The notes under the pieces were generated by a model. It was given only the letters and a program-made list of their open reading frames with translations, made no database searches and was not told the DNA's origin. Made by a program: the position numbers and the translations under genes. 64,000 nt of DNA from Sesamum alatum (Eukaryota; Streptophyta; Magnoliopsida; Lamiales; Pedaliaceae), in contig JACGWO010000010.1 of assembly GCA_034509735.1 (NCBI GenBank), forward strand, positions 3,534,001 through 3,598,000, given 5' to 3'. Positions 52,446-62,480 of the stretch are shown piece by piece; position 1 is the first letter of the stretch, and each line of letters begins with the position of its first letter.

Positions 52446-52755
52446 AAAAACCCGGCACAGAATCAAGGGGCACGAAGAGTGCAAAGGGGTATATATAGCG
52501 GAATACCCTGAATCCTTGTATCGACAAGACGGCTACCACTGTCCATAGTATCGGGGGAGGAGTAAAAAACCGGAAACTTTGAGAACGGACGTGCTTATCC
52601 CGATTAAAGCCGAAGGAAATATCGGTTAAAAGGGCGAGCACAAGGACACACTGACCGACGCGACGATGGCTTTGTATCGGATTAAAGGATAGGTGCGGAA
52701 GAGAAAGGAGCTGAAGTAGGTCCCGCTCTCATTTGGAACCAACGATTCTCTCTCC
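52446..52755 (-). other. GC-richer foreign-looking segment, possibly organelle-derived
   Basis: About 310 bp of near-balanced base composition with sharp edges in AT-rich DNA. On the minus strand two frames are open (LERESLVPNESGTYFSSF..; RDKHVRSQSFRFFTPPPILW). The texture resembles plant mitochondrial intergenic DNA, so a nuclear mitochondrial insertion is my guess; I cannot name a source gene. Confidence 0.35.
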
Positions 52756-52899
52756 AAACCTATGCAGTTTAAACTAGAAAAATAATGCAGAGATACTGTA
52801 GAAAAATACTGAACATTATGCATAATGTAAGAGCAGGAGATGACATTCATTTTCAATTGACTCAAGTAATTAATTTATAAAATTAATTATTCATAATAG

Positions 52900-53640
52900 T
52901 AAGATCATGAGTTTAATTCTTATTGAACTTTGTTTGTACATTTTTTATATTTTATTAAACTCACTTTGCTTTAGAAAAATTACATTGACATTTGCCATAA
53001 TTACATCGAAAAGATAAAATTATTAAGAATTATAATAGATAAAAGAAGTTTTTTCCAATTTTGTCTGCTCCAAATCTAACATAATAATAATGATGCAGTA
53101 AGTAATCAACTCTAATTTTAAGTTATTTTAAAGTTAGATTATAAAATTAATTTGAAAAAACCACCCCATCTTTCACATATCCAAATAATCTCGTATAGAA
53201 AAGTATGAATATTTTTTTTAAAAAAAAACGTCTACTTAAAATATCAAATATATATATATATATATATTCTAATATTAAATTGTTGAATAATCCATTGCTC
53301 AATGAACCTTTATTGTATTGAATTCAAGTATGAAATTCTCTAGAACAATAAATCTTAGCAAGATATACAAATGTGCATTTTGCCCACTTGCTTTACTCAG
53401 AAATTTTGATATATTACATAAAAGTATATATCTTTAAATAGAATCTGAAATTTTCAGTATTTTTTTTATCTCATTTTTATTTTCATCAATATGTATAACA
53501 TAAATAAATTTCTAAATAAGATTTTTTAAAAAAAACACTAAAATAATAAAGCTGTGAGAATAGAACAATTGTTTGTTCCACATTTTCTATTAAGTGTAAA
53601 TCAGGACCAATCTTGTAAACCAAACTTATTGCGTTATTTG
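52900..53640. other. AT-rich spacer, no gene seen
   Basis: Only an (AT)n run at 53250-53268. Confidence 0.5.
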
Positions 53641-53657
53641 AGAATCGTAAGTATAAT

Positions 53658-53729
53658 TCCGTTGTCGTCCAGCGGTTAGGATATCTGGCTTTCACCCAGG
53701 AGACCCGGGTTCGATTCCCGGCAACGGAA
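53658..53729 (+). tRNA. tRNA-Glu (TTC)
   Basis: 72 nt: acceptor TCCGTTG/CAACGGA, D arm TCGTCCAGCGGTTAGGA, anticodon stem-loop TCTGGCTTTCACCCAGG with anticodon TTC, T arm CCGGGTTCGATTCCCGG. Canonical, no intron. Confidence 0.97.
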
Positions 53730-54340
53730 ATATTCTTTTTTATTTTTATTTTTTAATCTCAGTAGCACTAAGTGCTGTAGGTAGATATGGGCTCGAGCTT
53801 TTAAAATGGACTGAAAATGCTTTGGGCTGTTACGCCTTAAATTTAACTTATTCGGCCCAACTAACCCTACCCAAATTCTTTCTTTCCTTCTTCTTCCTCC
53901 GTACACTGACGTGTACGCAATTAATTTTAAATTTTAAAAATAATTATTATTTTAAGAAATATTTTATATTTATTAAATAAAAATATTTTTAAAAAATGAA
54001 GAAACAAAGATGTGGAAATTGAGAAAAAAAATAATTAAATATAAAATAATCAACCAATCAGACTTAAAAAAATCGGTTTCAATTATATAAAGGATGAAAT
54101 TTGCACATTTAGTCCCGAGCTTTGCGAGGATGACAACTCAAGTATTAAAGTTTAAAAAATTTAATACTTTTGATCCTAAGTCAACTCAAATGTAAAAGAG
54201 TAACGAAATCGGACGTGAGTGGCATGTGGCAATTAGTCAAATAGTTTGGAGCCAACGTAACCATTTGACATGCGTCTTGGTGCATTCTGGAGGGAAAATT
54301 TGGCGCCCAAATACATTATTTTACACAGTTTAAGGTCTAA
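53730..54340. other. Spacer after tRNA-Glu copy 1
   Basis: The first 170 bp (CTTTTAAAATGGACTGAAAA, CGGCCCAACTAAC, CCTACCCAAATTCTTT) match the sequence after the second tRNA-Glu. The rest is AT-rich without genes. Confidence 0.5.
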
Positions 54341-54349
54341 TGGAGGAGT

Positions 54350-55100
54350 TTAATGGATAATAAGAATTTTTCTATTTGTCATCAATTTTCGTTGTTAATG
54401 TCAAAATGTTACCTCATCACCTAAATATACGTTCTAGGTTGTGTAACAATTTTCATGTGATTAGACTTTGAATTTTTCCAATAGATCAACTATAGAGACT
54501 CTAGCCGTCACACATGGCTTAAGCACAATCCTTCTTGACGAGTTTGTGGGTTGTCTTTCCCATTTTTACAACAAACAAAAAAAAGAGCTTGTGCATTGAA
54601 TTAAATTATATATGGGTATTGACTTTTATTTTATATAAATTTGTTATAATTTCTTTTATTATTATTTATATCTGATAATTATTGAATTATGCAGTATTTT
54701 ATTTTTATATACAATGAAGTAATAATGTTGTTGTAAAGAAAAACAAGTTATGTGATAGATTGAATTTGATTGATCCTATTTGAGTTTAAAAAATTTATAT
54801 TTTAGAAATATGGTTTGAGATTATGAGTTTTTGAGTTCAAATCCCATAAGAGTGATTGTCATTAATTAGTCTCCTTTATGGTACTTCCTCGATTCCTAAA
54901 GGAAGGCCTTGATTTTAATTTTTTTTGTCCTAATTAATATACCGTCTTATTTATAAAAATCACCTATATATTTTAAATAATAAGTCTTAGACGCGATAAT
55001 AATAAATCAAGTATTATAGTAAAATATTCTAAATTTCATCTTAAAGTCATGTAATACAACAATTAAACATTCTATGTTTGATCTTGATGTCATAGAACTA
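54350..55100. repeat. Segmental duplication, unit 2 (left part)
   Basis: Colinear with 49780-51130 but without the MITE. See the empty-site comparison near 54800. Confidence 0.75.
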
Positions 55101-55109
55101 TATCAAAAT

Positions 55110-56455
55110 CAATATATCCAGGGAAGGTCTTTGAAGTTTATTAAATACTTATTAAAATAAAAACCTACCATTTCAAAGTTATGATATTCAATTTAATACA
55201 GTCTTGTGATTTGTAAATAAAACAAAATGGGAACTTAGTTTTGTTTTGCCTACAAATAATAAATATTTTATTAATAATTTATACAAAATTAAATAATAAA
55301 TAGTTTATACATATTTTATTTTAAATAATAATATAAAAGTTGCACACACATAGAATGTGTCACAAATTATTAGTGTTTATATAATTGAAAAACGCCCTTA
55401 TGGTGTCTTCATATTTTTGGTCTATTTTTTTAATTTTTATTTTTCTCGCTTCAACACTCTATTTCTCTCCCTTTTCAATTTTCATATCTCTTGTTCTTCT
55501 CTCACTCTTTTTCTAATAATTTCTTAGAAGTTTCTTCATTTTTTTAATATTTTTAATTTATCGAATTAATATATTTTTAATAATAATTACTTAAATTTTA
55601 AATTTAATTTTGAGTGACAAATAAGTTTTTCATGGTGGAAAAACTAGTTTTTGCATTGGTTTTTATTTAACCGTAGTTAATAAAAGTTATTTACCACAAT
55701 TTTTAACCATGATTATTAAAAATATAGTTAATATTATATTTTTTTTTCTAGTGTTTGTTCCTCCATTAAATTGTACAGCTTATCATGTTTTTCGATTTTA
55801 ACACAAGTAAAATAAAATTAATAACTTTAATTATTTTTTTGCTTATAATTTATTCTTTCACCGATCCAAATTTATGGAGTGTAAAATAGTGACTACAGTA
55901 ATTAAGTGTACTTTGTAAATCATTTTAATATACTTAATTTGATACTTTAATAATATCTTATACGTAGGAAATTTCGGTTTTCATTAATTGAATGAATATA
56001 AAATATATGTTAAAAATTATATCATAGTTCTCCAAAAATGAATTTGGCTTTTCATGCATATTCCGCGTTTTTCCAAATTAAATTATCATCAACATATTTA
56101 CTTCATTATTTTATACTTTTACCTTTTCTATTACTCGTGGAATAAAAATCTATAAATTATGGGATTAATATATTTAATTGGAGATGAGCCGCATTGTTTT
56201 AGTCTAGCATTTAAATGGACAAAATCGATATAATTTTGAGAAAAATTAAATAATAGTGATTTGAAATTTTGAAAAACACTAGTAAAATAACATTATTTTT
56301 ATTCAAATTTATGTTTGCAAAACATCCACGTGCTTTGTCTGAAGGCAAATTTATGTTGTCTTGTACATTGTAAATACTGCTGATTGGATAATGAAATAAA
56401 ATGATCATCTTCTATATATGTAAAAGAGAACATATTTCAATAGTGTCAATTATTT
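55110..56455. other. AT-rich intergenic between duplication and tRNA-Glu copy 2
   Basis: No gene seen. Contains a CACTA MITE half-copy at 55612-55753. Confidence 0.5.
55612..55753. mobile_element. CACTA-derived MITE, 3' half only
   Basis: CAAATAAGTTTTTCATGGTG, TTGCATTGGTTTTTATTTAA and the terminal TTTTTTTCTAGTG match the right half of the family (copies 17736, 40751). The left half is missing. Confidence 0.7.
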
Positions 56456-56467
56456 GATAAACACAAA

Positions 56468-56539
56468 TCCGTTGTCGTCCAGCGGTTAGGATATCTGGCT
56501 TTCACCCAGGAGACCCGGGTTCGATTCCCGGCAACGGAA
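56468..56539 (+). tRNA. tRNA-Glu (TTC)
   Basis: 72 nt, identical to the 53658 copy over its whole length; anticodon TTC. Shared downstream sequence (GGGCTTTTAAAATGGACTG-type) shows a duplicated locus. Confidence 0.97.
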
Positions 56540-56769
56540 ACATTGTTTTCTTTTTAAGTTTTACACAGTGTTAAGTCGATATGGGCTTGGGCTTTTAAAA
56601 TGGACTGAAAATAGTACCCAAAATTGGGCTTTTACGCATTAGACCTCTGCGGCCCAACTAACGATCTTTACACTAACCCTACCCAAATTCTTTATTTCCT
56701 CAGTGGTACATTTAAACGTGCACGCATAGTTAACTGTTAAATTTTAGAAAAGAATTGTTATAAAAGATA

Positions 56770-57189
56770 GGGTAAATTACATCTACCTCCCCTGAAATTT
56801 GACATAATTACAAATATTCCTTCATTGTTTGAAAAATTACAAATACCCCTTCAAGTTTGTAACCATCTAATAAATAACCCATTTTCATCAATTTTTATGG
56901 GTGAACTGACCAAAATGCCCTTATGCACTGATTATTTTTATTTAATTCTTAAAATAATTTTGGACTACAATGTGCAAGGAGAGGTTTCTTAAGTTAGCAC
57001 AGATGAACAATAATATAATTTATCTTGCCCGATTTTTTTATAATTTAATTAAAAAATTCAAGGGCAAAATGATCAATTTCAAGCATTTGGTTAAAATTTA
57101 CAAACCTTAGGGGTACTTGTAATTTTTCAAATAATGAGGGGGTATTTGTAATTATGCCAAAACTCAGGGGAAGTAGATGTAATTTACCC
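56770..57189. mobile_element. MULE-type foldback MITE, family B (420 bp)
   Basis: Starts GGGTAAATTACATCTACC and ends GTAGATGTAATTTACCC, flanked by perfect 9-bp repeats TAAAAGATA (56761-56769 and 57190-57198). It sits about 230 bp after the second tRNA-Glu and is absent from the equivalent place after the first. Confidence 0.93.
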
Positions 57190-57199
57190 TAAAAGATAT

Positions 57200-58240
57200 T
57201 ACATTTTAATTAGGTAAATAAAAAGGTTACTTTTATAACTTTAAAATGATTTAATTAAAATATAATTATTATATTTAATATTGATAGGACGGTGTTATCA
57301 ATCACTATTTGCGAATATATGAGGTTTTTTTTATATTAATATATATATATATATTCCCGTTTAAAATATTGAATTTACAATATTGGTCTCTCAGTTAATA
57401 TTCTTGAGAATGATAATATTAATCATACAAACAGTTCCACGTGTACAAAATTTTATCATAAATTTTTGTGTCCAGTGAAATTAAATAATTATAATTGGGA
57501 ATATTTATATTTCTAAAGATAAAATAAAGTGAGACGCATGTGGTAAGCGCACGTGCACGAACTTGGAAAGTCAACTGAAAGCCGCTTTCCCAGAACTTAC
57601 GCTCTTTAAGGGATGTCACTTTTCATATTTAAATCACCAGTTTTTTAGGTTTTCATATATATATAATATACTAGCTGTCGTGGCACGCCGTCTCTGCATA
57701 CATATAAAATAATATTACACGTTTTAAAATTATAATAAATAAAAAAATACTCGTATTAATTAACACATTGTATTTAAGAAAGAAAGAAAAGAAATAAAAA
57801 CTAACTTAGGAATATTATCGATATAACCAAAAAATTGGTGTTGCGGTGTAAGTAACCGCTATTTATTAGTGAAAACAGGATTTGCTTTATATAATAATAA
57901 TAATATATATATAAAAAAAAGATTTAATAATAATAAATCTTGGTCCACATATGCATAAGTTTACTTATTTTATTCTACGCACCTACAAGTAGGGATGGTA
58001 AATGGAGCATATAGATAGCGGGTTGAATAAAATGGGTTTGGATCTAAATTAGTGGGTTCGAGTATAAGAACGAATTTTTAATTTTATAAATACAATCGGG
58101 TTCAAGATGGATTGCAATTATTGTAAGAGTTAGGCGGGTGGATTTCAAGTAAGGTAAAACCTATAATGTTGTTGATGGGGATAAATTGGGAGTTCGTAGA
58201 CTATTTTATAAATACAATCCATACGTCACAAGCTATTTGT
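57200..58240. other. AT-rich intergenic, no gene seen
   Basis: An (AT)n run at about 57340; at about 57992 a GTAGGGATGGTAAATGG end resembles hAT-type termini, with no partner found. Confidence 0.45.
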
Positions 58241-58478
58241 TTATTTCTTTAACTTGTCGAAAGGTCATTTTAATAATATTTGAGGGATATTTATACTATC
58301 TCAAGTAATTAATGTTGGTGGTGTAAAATTATTTTTATCCCATCATTAATCGCCTAAATGCGGCTACAATTCTTTTGCTAGGGCTGATCTCAGAAAATAT
58401 AAGTTTTCAAAAATATGTGGTCAATTTCTCCTCATGCTATTGTGGAAATGCTTTGATTGCTCTTTGTGGGATTTCTGC
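58225..58478 (+). repeat. Direct repeat, left copy (possible LTR)
   Basis: About 250 bp that recurs at 59190-59455: AACTTGTCGAAAGGTCATTT, GGATATTTATACTA.CTCAA, AATTAATGT.GG.GG.GTAAA, and ends TTTCTGCCCCATCA. A TG..CA reading fits an LTR, but no target duplication or tRNA primer site was recognised. Confidence 0.6.
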
Positions 58479-59189
58479 CCCATCAGTAGTCCCCTATCTT
58501 ATAAATATTCAAGAGAAAATTTGGGAGTTGAATTAAATAAGCGGCCTATTCGAATGCGGTCTTGGCCCATTCAATTACTCACGAGGGATCTTAGTTGATG
58601 TGCCTATAAACTCTGAGTATGGCTTTACTATTTTGTCCTAGTTTGACTGAGTCACTACTTCTGATTAAATATTTTGATGTGTTGAAACGAGATGGTTCCA
58701 GCAGATAGTCTTCTCTTTTGTCATTATTCTCTCCACTTTGATTGTGATTTTAACGATAGTAAATATGAGTGCCCCGAAAACTTGGGAATCGACCAAATAT
58801 CTATATGGTAGAAATCATAGTTCCAACTCTTCTGGCGAAGGAAATTTGTGGGAAGGCGTCCCGAGCAAAGGGGCCATGATGCCACGCCAAGATGATGGCG
58901 TGGGTGGAGCCATGGCCACGTTCACGCAACAGGCACCAATTGAATCTCAACCAACATCATTTGGTGTCGTCTATTGCAATGAAGTCATGTGCTCATCCCA
59001 AAGTCCTCATTCGGGAGACGATGATGTAGATTAACTTCTCATATTGGTTGGAGACGAGGAGTTGAAGGCCTATAAGCCCCAAGGTCTCATCTCCCTAACG
59101 AGACGTCTTTTCAGAATGAAAACCGCAAAGCTCATATGAAGCCAAAACGTACAATAGCTTGTGATTCAAGCGCACTTCGCAATTCACAA
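58479..59189 (+). other. Interior between the two direct repeats
   Basis: About 710 bp, less AT-rich than its surroundings, with one open frame at 58738-59034 (98 residues: APKTWESTKYLYGRNHSSNS..). I do not recognise the protein. It is hydrophilic after a short hydrophobic start and ends SGDDDVD. If the flanks are LTRs this would be the interior of a TRIM-like element. Confidence 0.45.
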
Positions 59190-59455
59190 ACTAGGAATAT
59201 TCTCTTTTTAACTTGTCCAAATGTCATTTTTACAATGTTTGAGAGGATATTTATACTACCTCAACCAATTAATGTGGGAGGCGTAAACCATTTTTACCCC
59301 TTCATTAAATAACCTACATGTGGATACAATTTTTTTGCTACGACGAATTTAGTAAATCCAAATTTATTAAAAAGATATTGGGTCTCTTTCTCTTCATGCT
59401 TTCGTGAAAATGATTTTTCATACCTTTGTAAGATTTTTGCCTCCATCAGTTGTCA
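59190..59455 (+). repeat. Direct repeat, right copy (possible LTR)
   Basis: Colinear with 58225-58478 at moderate identity; ends TTTTTGCCTCCATCA. Confidence 0.6.
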
Positions 59456-59469
59456 TTGCCTCGACATAC

Positions 59470-60260
59470 AATATTTTTTTTTTATTAATATATAAATATA
59501 AAAAACTATACTAATTGAGCATTGAAAACTAATTTAAATTAATCGAAACATATTAAAATAAAAACATAATTTTGGAAAATTCAGAAATTTTCAGAGTCTA
59601 TTCCCCAAAAGAGACAATAATGAATTACTTGAGTCCCACACTATTTTTTGTTTGAACATTTGAGTCCCACACTATTATGTTGACGTGTGTATATTCATTC
59701 GATGAGTTGTAAGTTTTTGTATTATGTTTTTTTAGTGAATTTGTCTCAATTTTATTATAAATTTTAATTATTAACAATTAATATACGTGAATTATTAATA
59801 TCAAATAATATAATTAATCAATAATTACTATTATAGTACTAAAATAGATTAGTACCTATAATTAAAAGAGTTTAAAGCCATGAAATTTAGTTTCGCCAAA
59901 TTAAGTCTAGTCAAGTTGTTCGTCATCACTTATTTAATTAATTTGATTAATCCCAAATTACTTTTGCCAAGAATAATAATTGGAATAATTACATTTACGT
60001 TCATAATCTATGATTTATTTACACAAAATCATTCATATTTTTTACATAATTACATAAACTACTTCTGACATCCAAAAAACAGGGGTACTTTGTGTAATGA
60101 TGCCGACGTTCTTGTGGAGTCTATGTCTAATTTTTCAAGAAATATGAGTAATTTATAAAAATAATATCGACGTTTCTGGTGGGTCTGTATCTATTTTTAA
60201 AACACATAAATAATCTGTGTAAATAAATCTTAGATCAAGAGTTGTAATATAATTATCCGA
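59470..60260. other. AT-rich spacer, no gene seen
   Basis: Contains a foldback-like pair around 59980-60230 (TAATTACATTTACGTTC; AATATAATTATCCGATG), not resolved. Confidence 0.4.
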
Positions 60261-60269
60261 TGATAATAA

Positions 60270-60449
60270 GAAAGTTTTTGCTCGGATCAGGTTTGATTGA
60301 ACAAAACTAGTCACAGAGCAATTATGATACACTTACTATATGATTGGTCACTTTTTCAATACTGTATATTAATCACACGATAAATATATTACACTTGCTA
60401 TATAATTAATTTAAGTTTAACCAAACTAGAATGGAACAAAATTTTTCCG
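60270..60449. mobile_element. 180-bp foldback MITE upstream of BES1/BZR1 gene
   Basis: Same length as the copy at 20260. Starts GAAAGTTTTTGCTCGG and ends GGAACAAAATTTTTCCG, with flanks TGATAATAA and TGATAATAT matching at 8 of 9. The right end is 280 bp from the BES1/BZR1 start codon. Confidence 0.82.
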
Positions 60450-60576
60450 TGATAATATTATATAGAATTGGTAAGTAGGAGGAGTCGACGAGTCGACAAC
60501 AAATTCCAACAAAGCGTGGGAAGCCAGTGCTCGTGACCACCGTGTTCTTGTTAACCCTCTCTCCCCTCCTCCACCT

Positions 60577-60579
60577 ACC

Positions 60580-60616
<37 letters not shown>
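60577..60616. repeat. (CT)n microsatellite in 5' leader
   Basis: CT dinucleotide tract followed by AGAGAAGAG repeats, about 115-150 bp upstream of the BES1/BZR1 ATG. CT tracts are frequent in plant 5' UTRs. Confidence 0.9.
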
Positions 60617-60618
<2 letters not shown>

Positions 60619-60729
60619 ATTCCATTAACACACAAACACACACCGCAGAGAAGAGAGAAGAGAGAAGAGAAGAGAGAGAGAGCTTGCTGTGTCGTCGAGT
60701 CTTTTCTGGCCGGTTGTGGATGAAGTAGA

Positions 60730-62061
60730 ATGACGGCCGTGGGTTCGTCAACGGGGCGGCTGCCGACATGGAAAGAGAGGGAGAACAACAAGAGGCGGGA
60801 GAGGAGGAGAAGGGCTATCGCCGCCAAGATTTACGCGGGGCTTCGAGCGCAGGGAAATTACAAGCTCCCCAAGCACTGTGACAACAACGAAGTCCTCAAG
60901 GCCCTTTGCGCTGAAGCTGGTTGGATTGTTGAGGAAGATGGCACCACCTATCGCAAGGTCTCCCAATTCTAATACTCCCCCTTTCATCTTAATCAATTTA
61001 TTTGTTCTGATTTGTGCTTCGGATTACTTGTGAGCTTAGTCATTGGTATTTGGTTATCCATGTCTTGGATCTGATCTGCAGATTCGTGCTTTTTACTCCG
61101 CCTTTCAGCTCCTTTTGAGGGTGGAACTGAAAATTTATCTTGATGATGATGATTTAGGGTTTGATTTTTAACTTCTTCGTATTTTTGCAAATTGTGGTGT
61201 CTTAACTTTCCCAATTAGAGTTGGAATTTATGTTTGCCAATACTGTTAATTGTGGTTGATGTTGATGCTTCAATGATGGTTGATTGTTTAGCCCCCTAAT
61301 GCTGACTTGCTGATACAATTACACTCGTGCAGGGATGCAAGCCACCCCCAGTCGATGCTCCGATTGCATCGAGAAACATCAGTCTGTGTTCGTCGATCCA
61401 GCCAAGTCCAAATTCTTCGGCTTTCCCCAGTCCTGCACCGTCTTACCATGCCAGCCCGACGTCTTCCTCATTTCCAAGCCCATCTCGTGGTGATGGGAAC
61501 CCGAACCCGACCTACATTCTTCCATTCCTGTGTAACTTGGCCTCCATCCCCTCTGCCCTTCCTCCTCTGCGCATATCCAATAGTGCCCCAGTAACCCCAC
61601 CTATTTCGTCTCCGACCAGAAGTTCAAAGCCCAAGCCTCACTGGGAATCTATTTCCAACAGTTCATTGAATTCTTTTCTGCACCCTGTTTTTGCTGCCTC
61701 TGCCCCAGCTAGTCCCACACGTCGTCGACGTTTCACACCTGTCCCGATTCCAGAATGCGATGAGTCTGATGTGCCCACCATTGATTCTGCTTGTTGGGTC
61801 AGTTTCCAGACAGTGCCACCTCCATCTGCTCCCACTTCACCTACTTATAATCTTGTAAAACCTGTGGCTGAGCAGAATTCTCTCAAGGACACAACGGATG
61901 GATGTGGTGAGTTTGGATGGGGAGCAGCAACAAAGAGGGCTCGTGGCCCTGAGTTTGAGTTTGAGAGCGGCGCAGTGAAGGCATGGGAAGGTGAAAGAAT
62001 ACATGAAATTGGAATGGATGATTTGGAGCTCACGCTCGGTACTGGAAAAGTTGCTGCTTAG
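60730..62061 (+). CDS. BES1/BZR1 family transcription factor (BEH2-like)
   Basis: Nuclear transcription factor of brassinosteroid signalling; binds BRRE and E-box promoters and is controlled by BIN2-type GSK3 kinases. Two exons, 60730-60957 and 61333-62061 (donor CGCAAG|GTCTCC, acceptor GTGCAG|GGATGC), the conserved intron position of the family; 318 residues. Residues 10-76 are the atypical bHLH DNA-binding domain ([36 protein letters not shown]). A Ser/Pro-rich region follows with repeated SxxxS/T GSK3 sites (SPSRGDGN area) and [11 protein letters not shown], the 14-3-3 site. [10 protein letters not shown] and IPECDESD form the PEST-like region. The C-terminus has [12 protein letters not shown] and the EAR repressor motif LELTLG. 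N-terminus and SAPVTPP resemble Arabidopsis BEH2 more than BZR1. Intact. Confidence 0.95.
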
Positions 62062-62480
62062 TCTTGCTCTCCTGGTATGTGGTTTACTATTAAAGAACAC
62101 AGAAGAAACTCATCGCCACATTGCTTCAAATTCCTTGTTGCCACTCCCCTTTGTGCCACATTGCTTAAGGTCCATTTCTGCATAATCTTTACCACTCGGC
62201 TATACGATTCATCTTTTCCAGCCAACACGACTCCAAAACAAAGTTGGTTCCTCTGATGAAAAGATGATGATATGGTGAGCTTGGTAGATCCAAACTTCCG
62301 CATAACGATAGGTCCGACCCAGCTAAAACAGCAGAATGCACCCTCCTTTGCTCTTTTCATTCATCAGAACTAGTCACACAAGCTTGAAATGTGGAAATTG
62401 TTTTATTTTCTTGTAACCATTACCATGTACAGAAGAAAACATCCAAAAATCTGATGTGTGCTTCATATCGTTGTTAAACG
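62062..62480 (+). other. BES1/BZR1 3' UTR region
   Basis: Less AT-rich than beyond 63000 and without a credible gene, consistent with a 3' UTR of some 350-400 bp; the polyadenylation site was not fixed. Confidence 0.4.
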
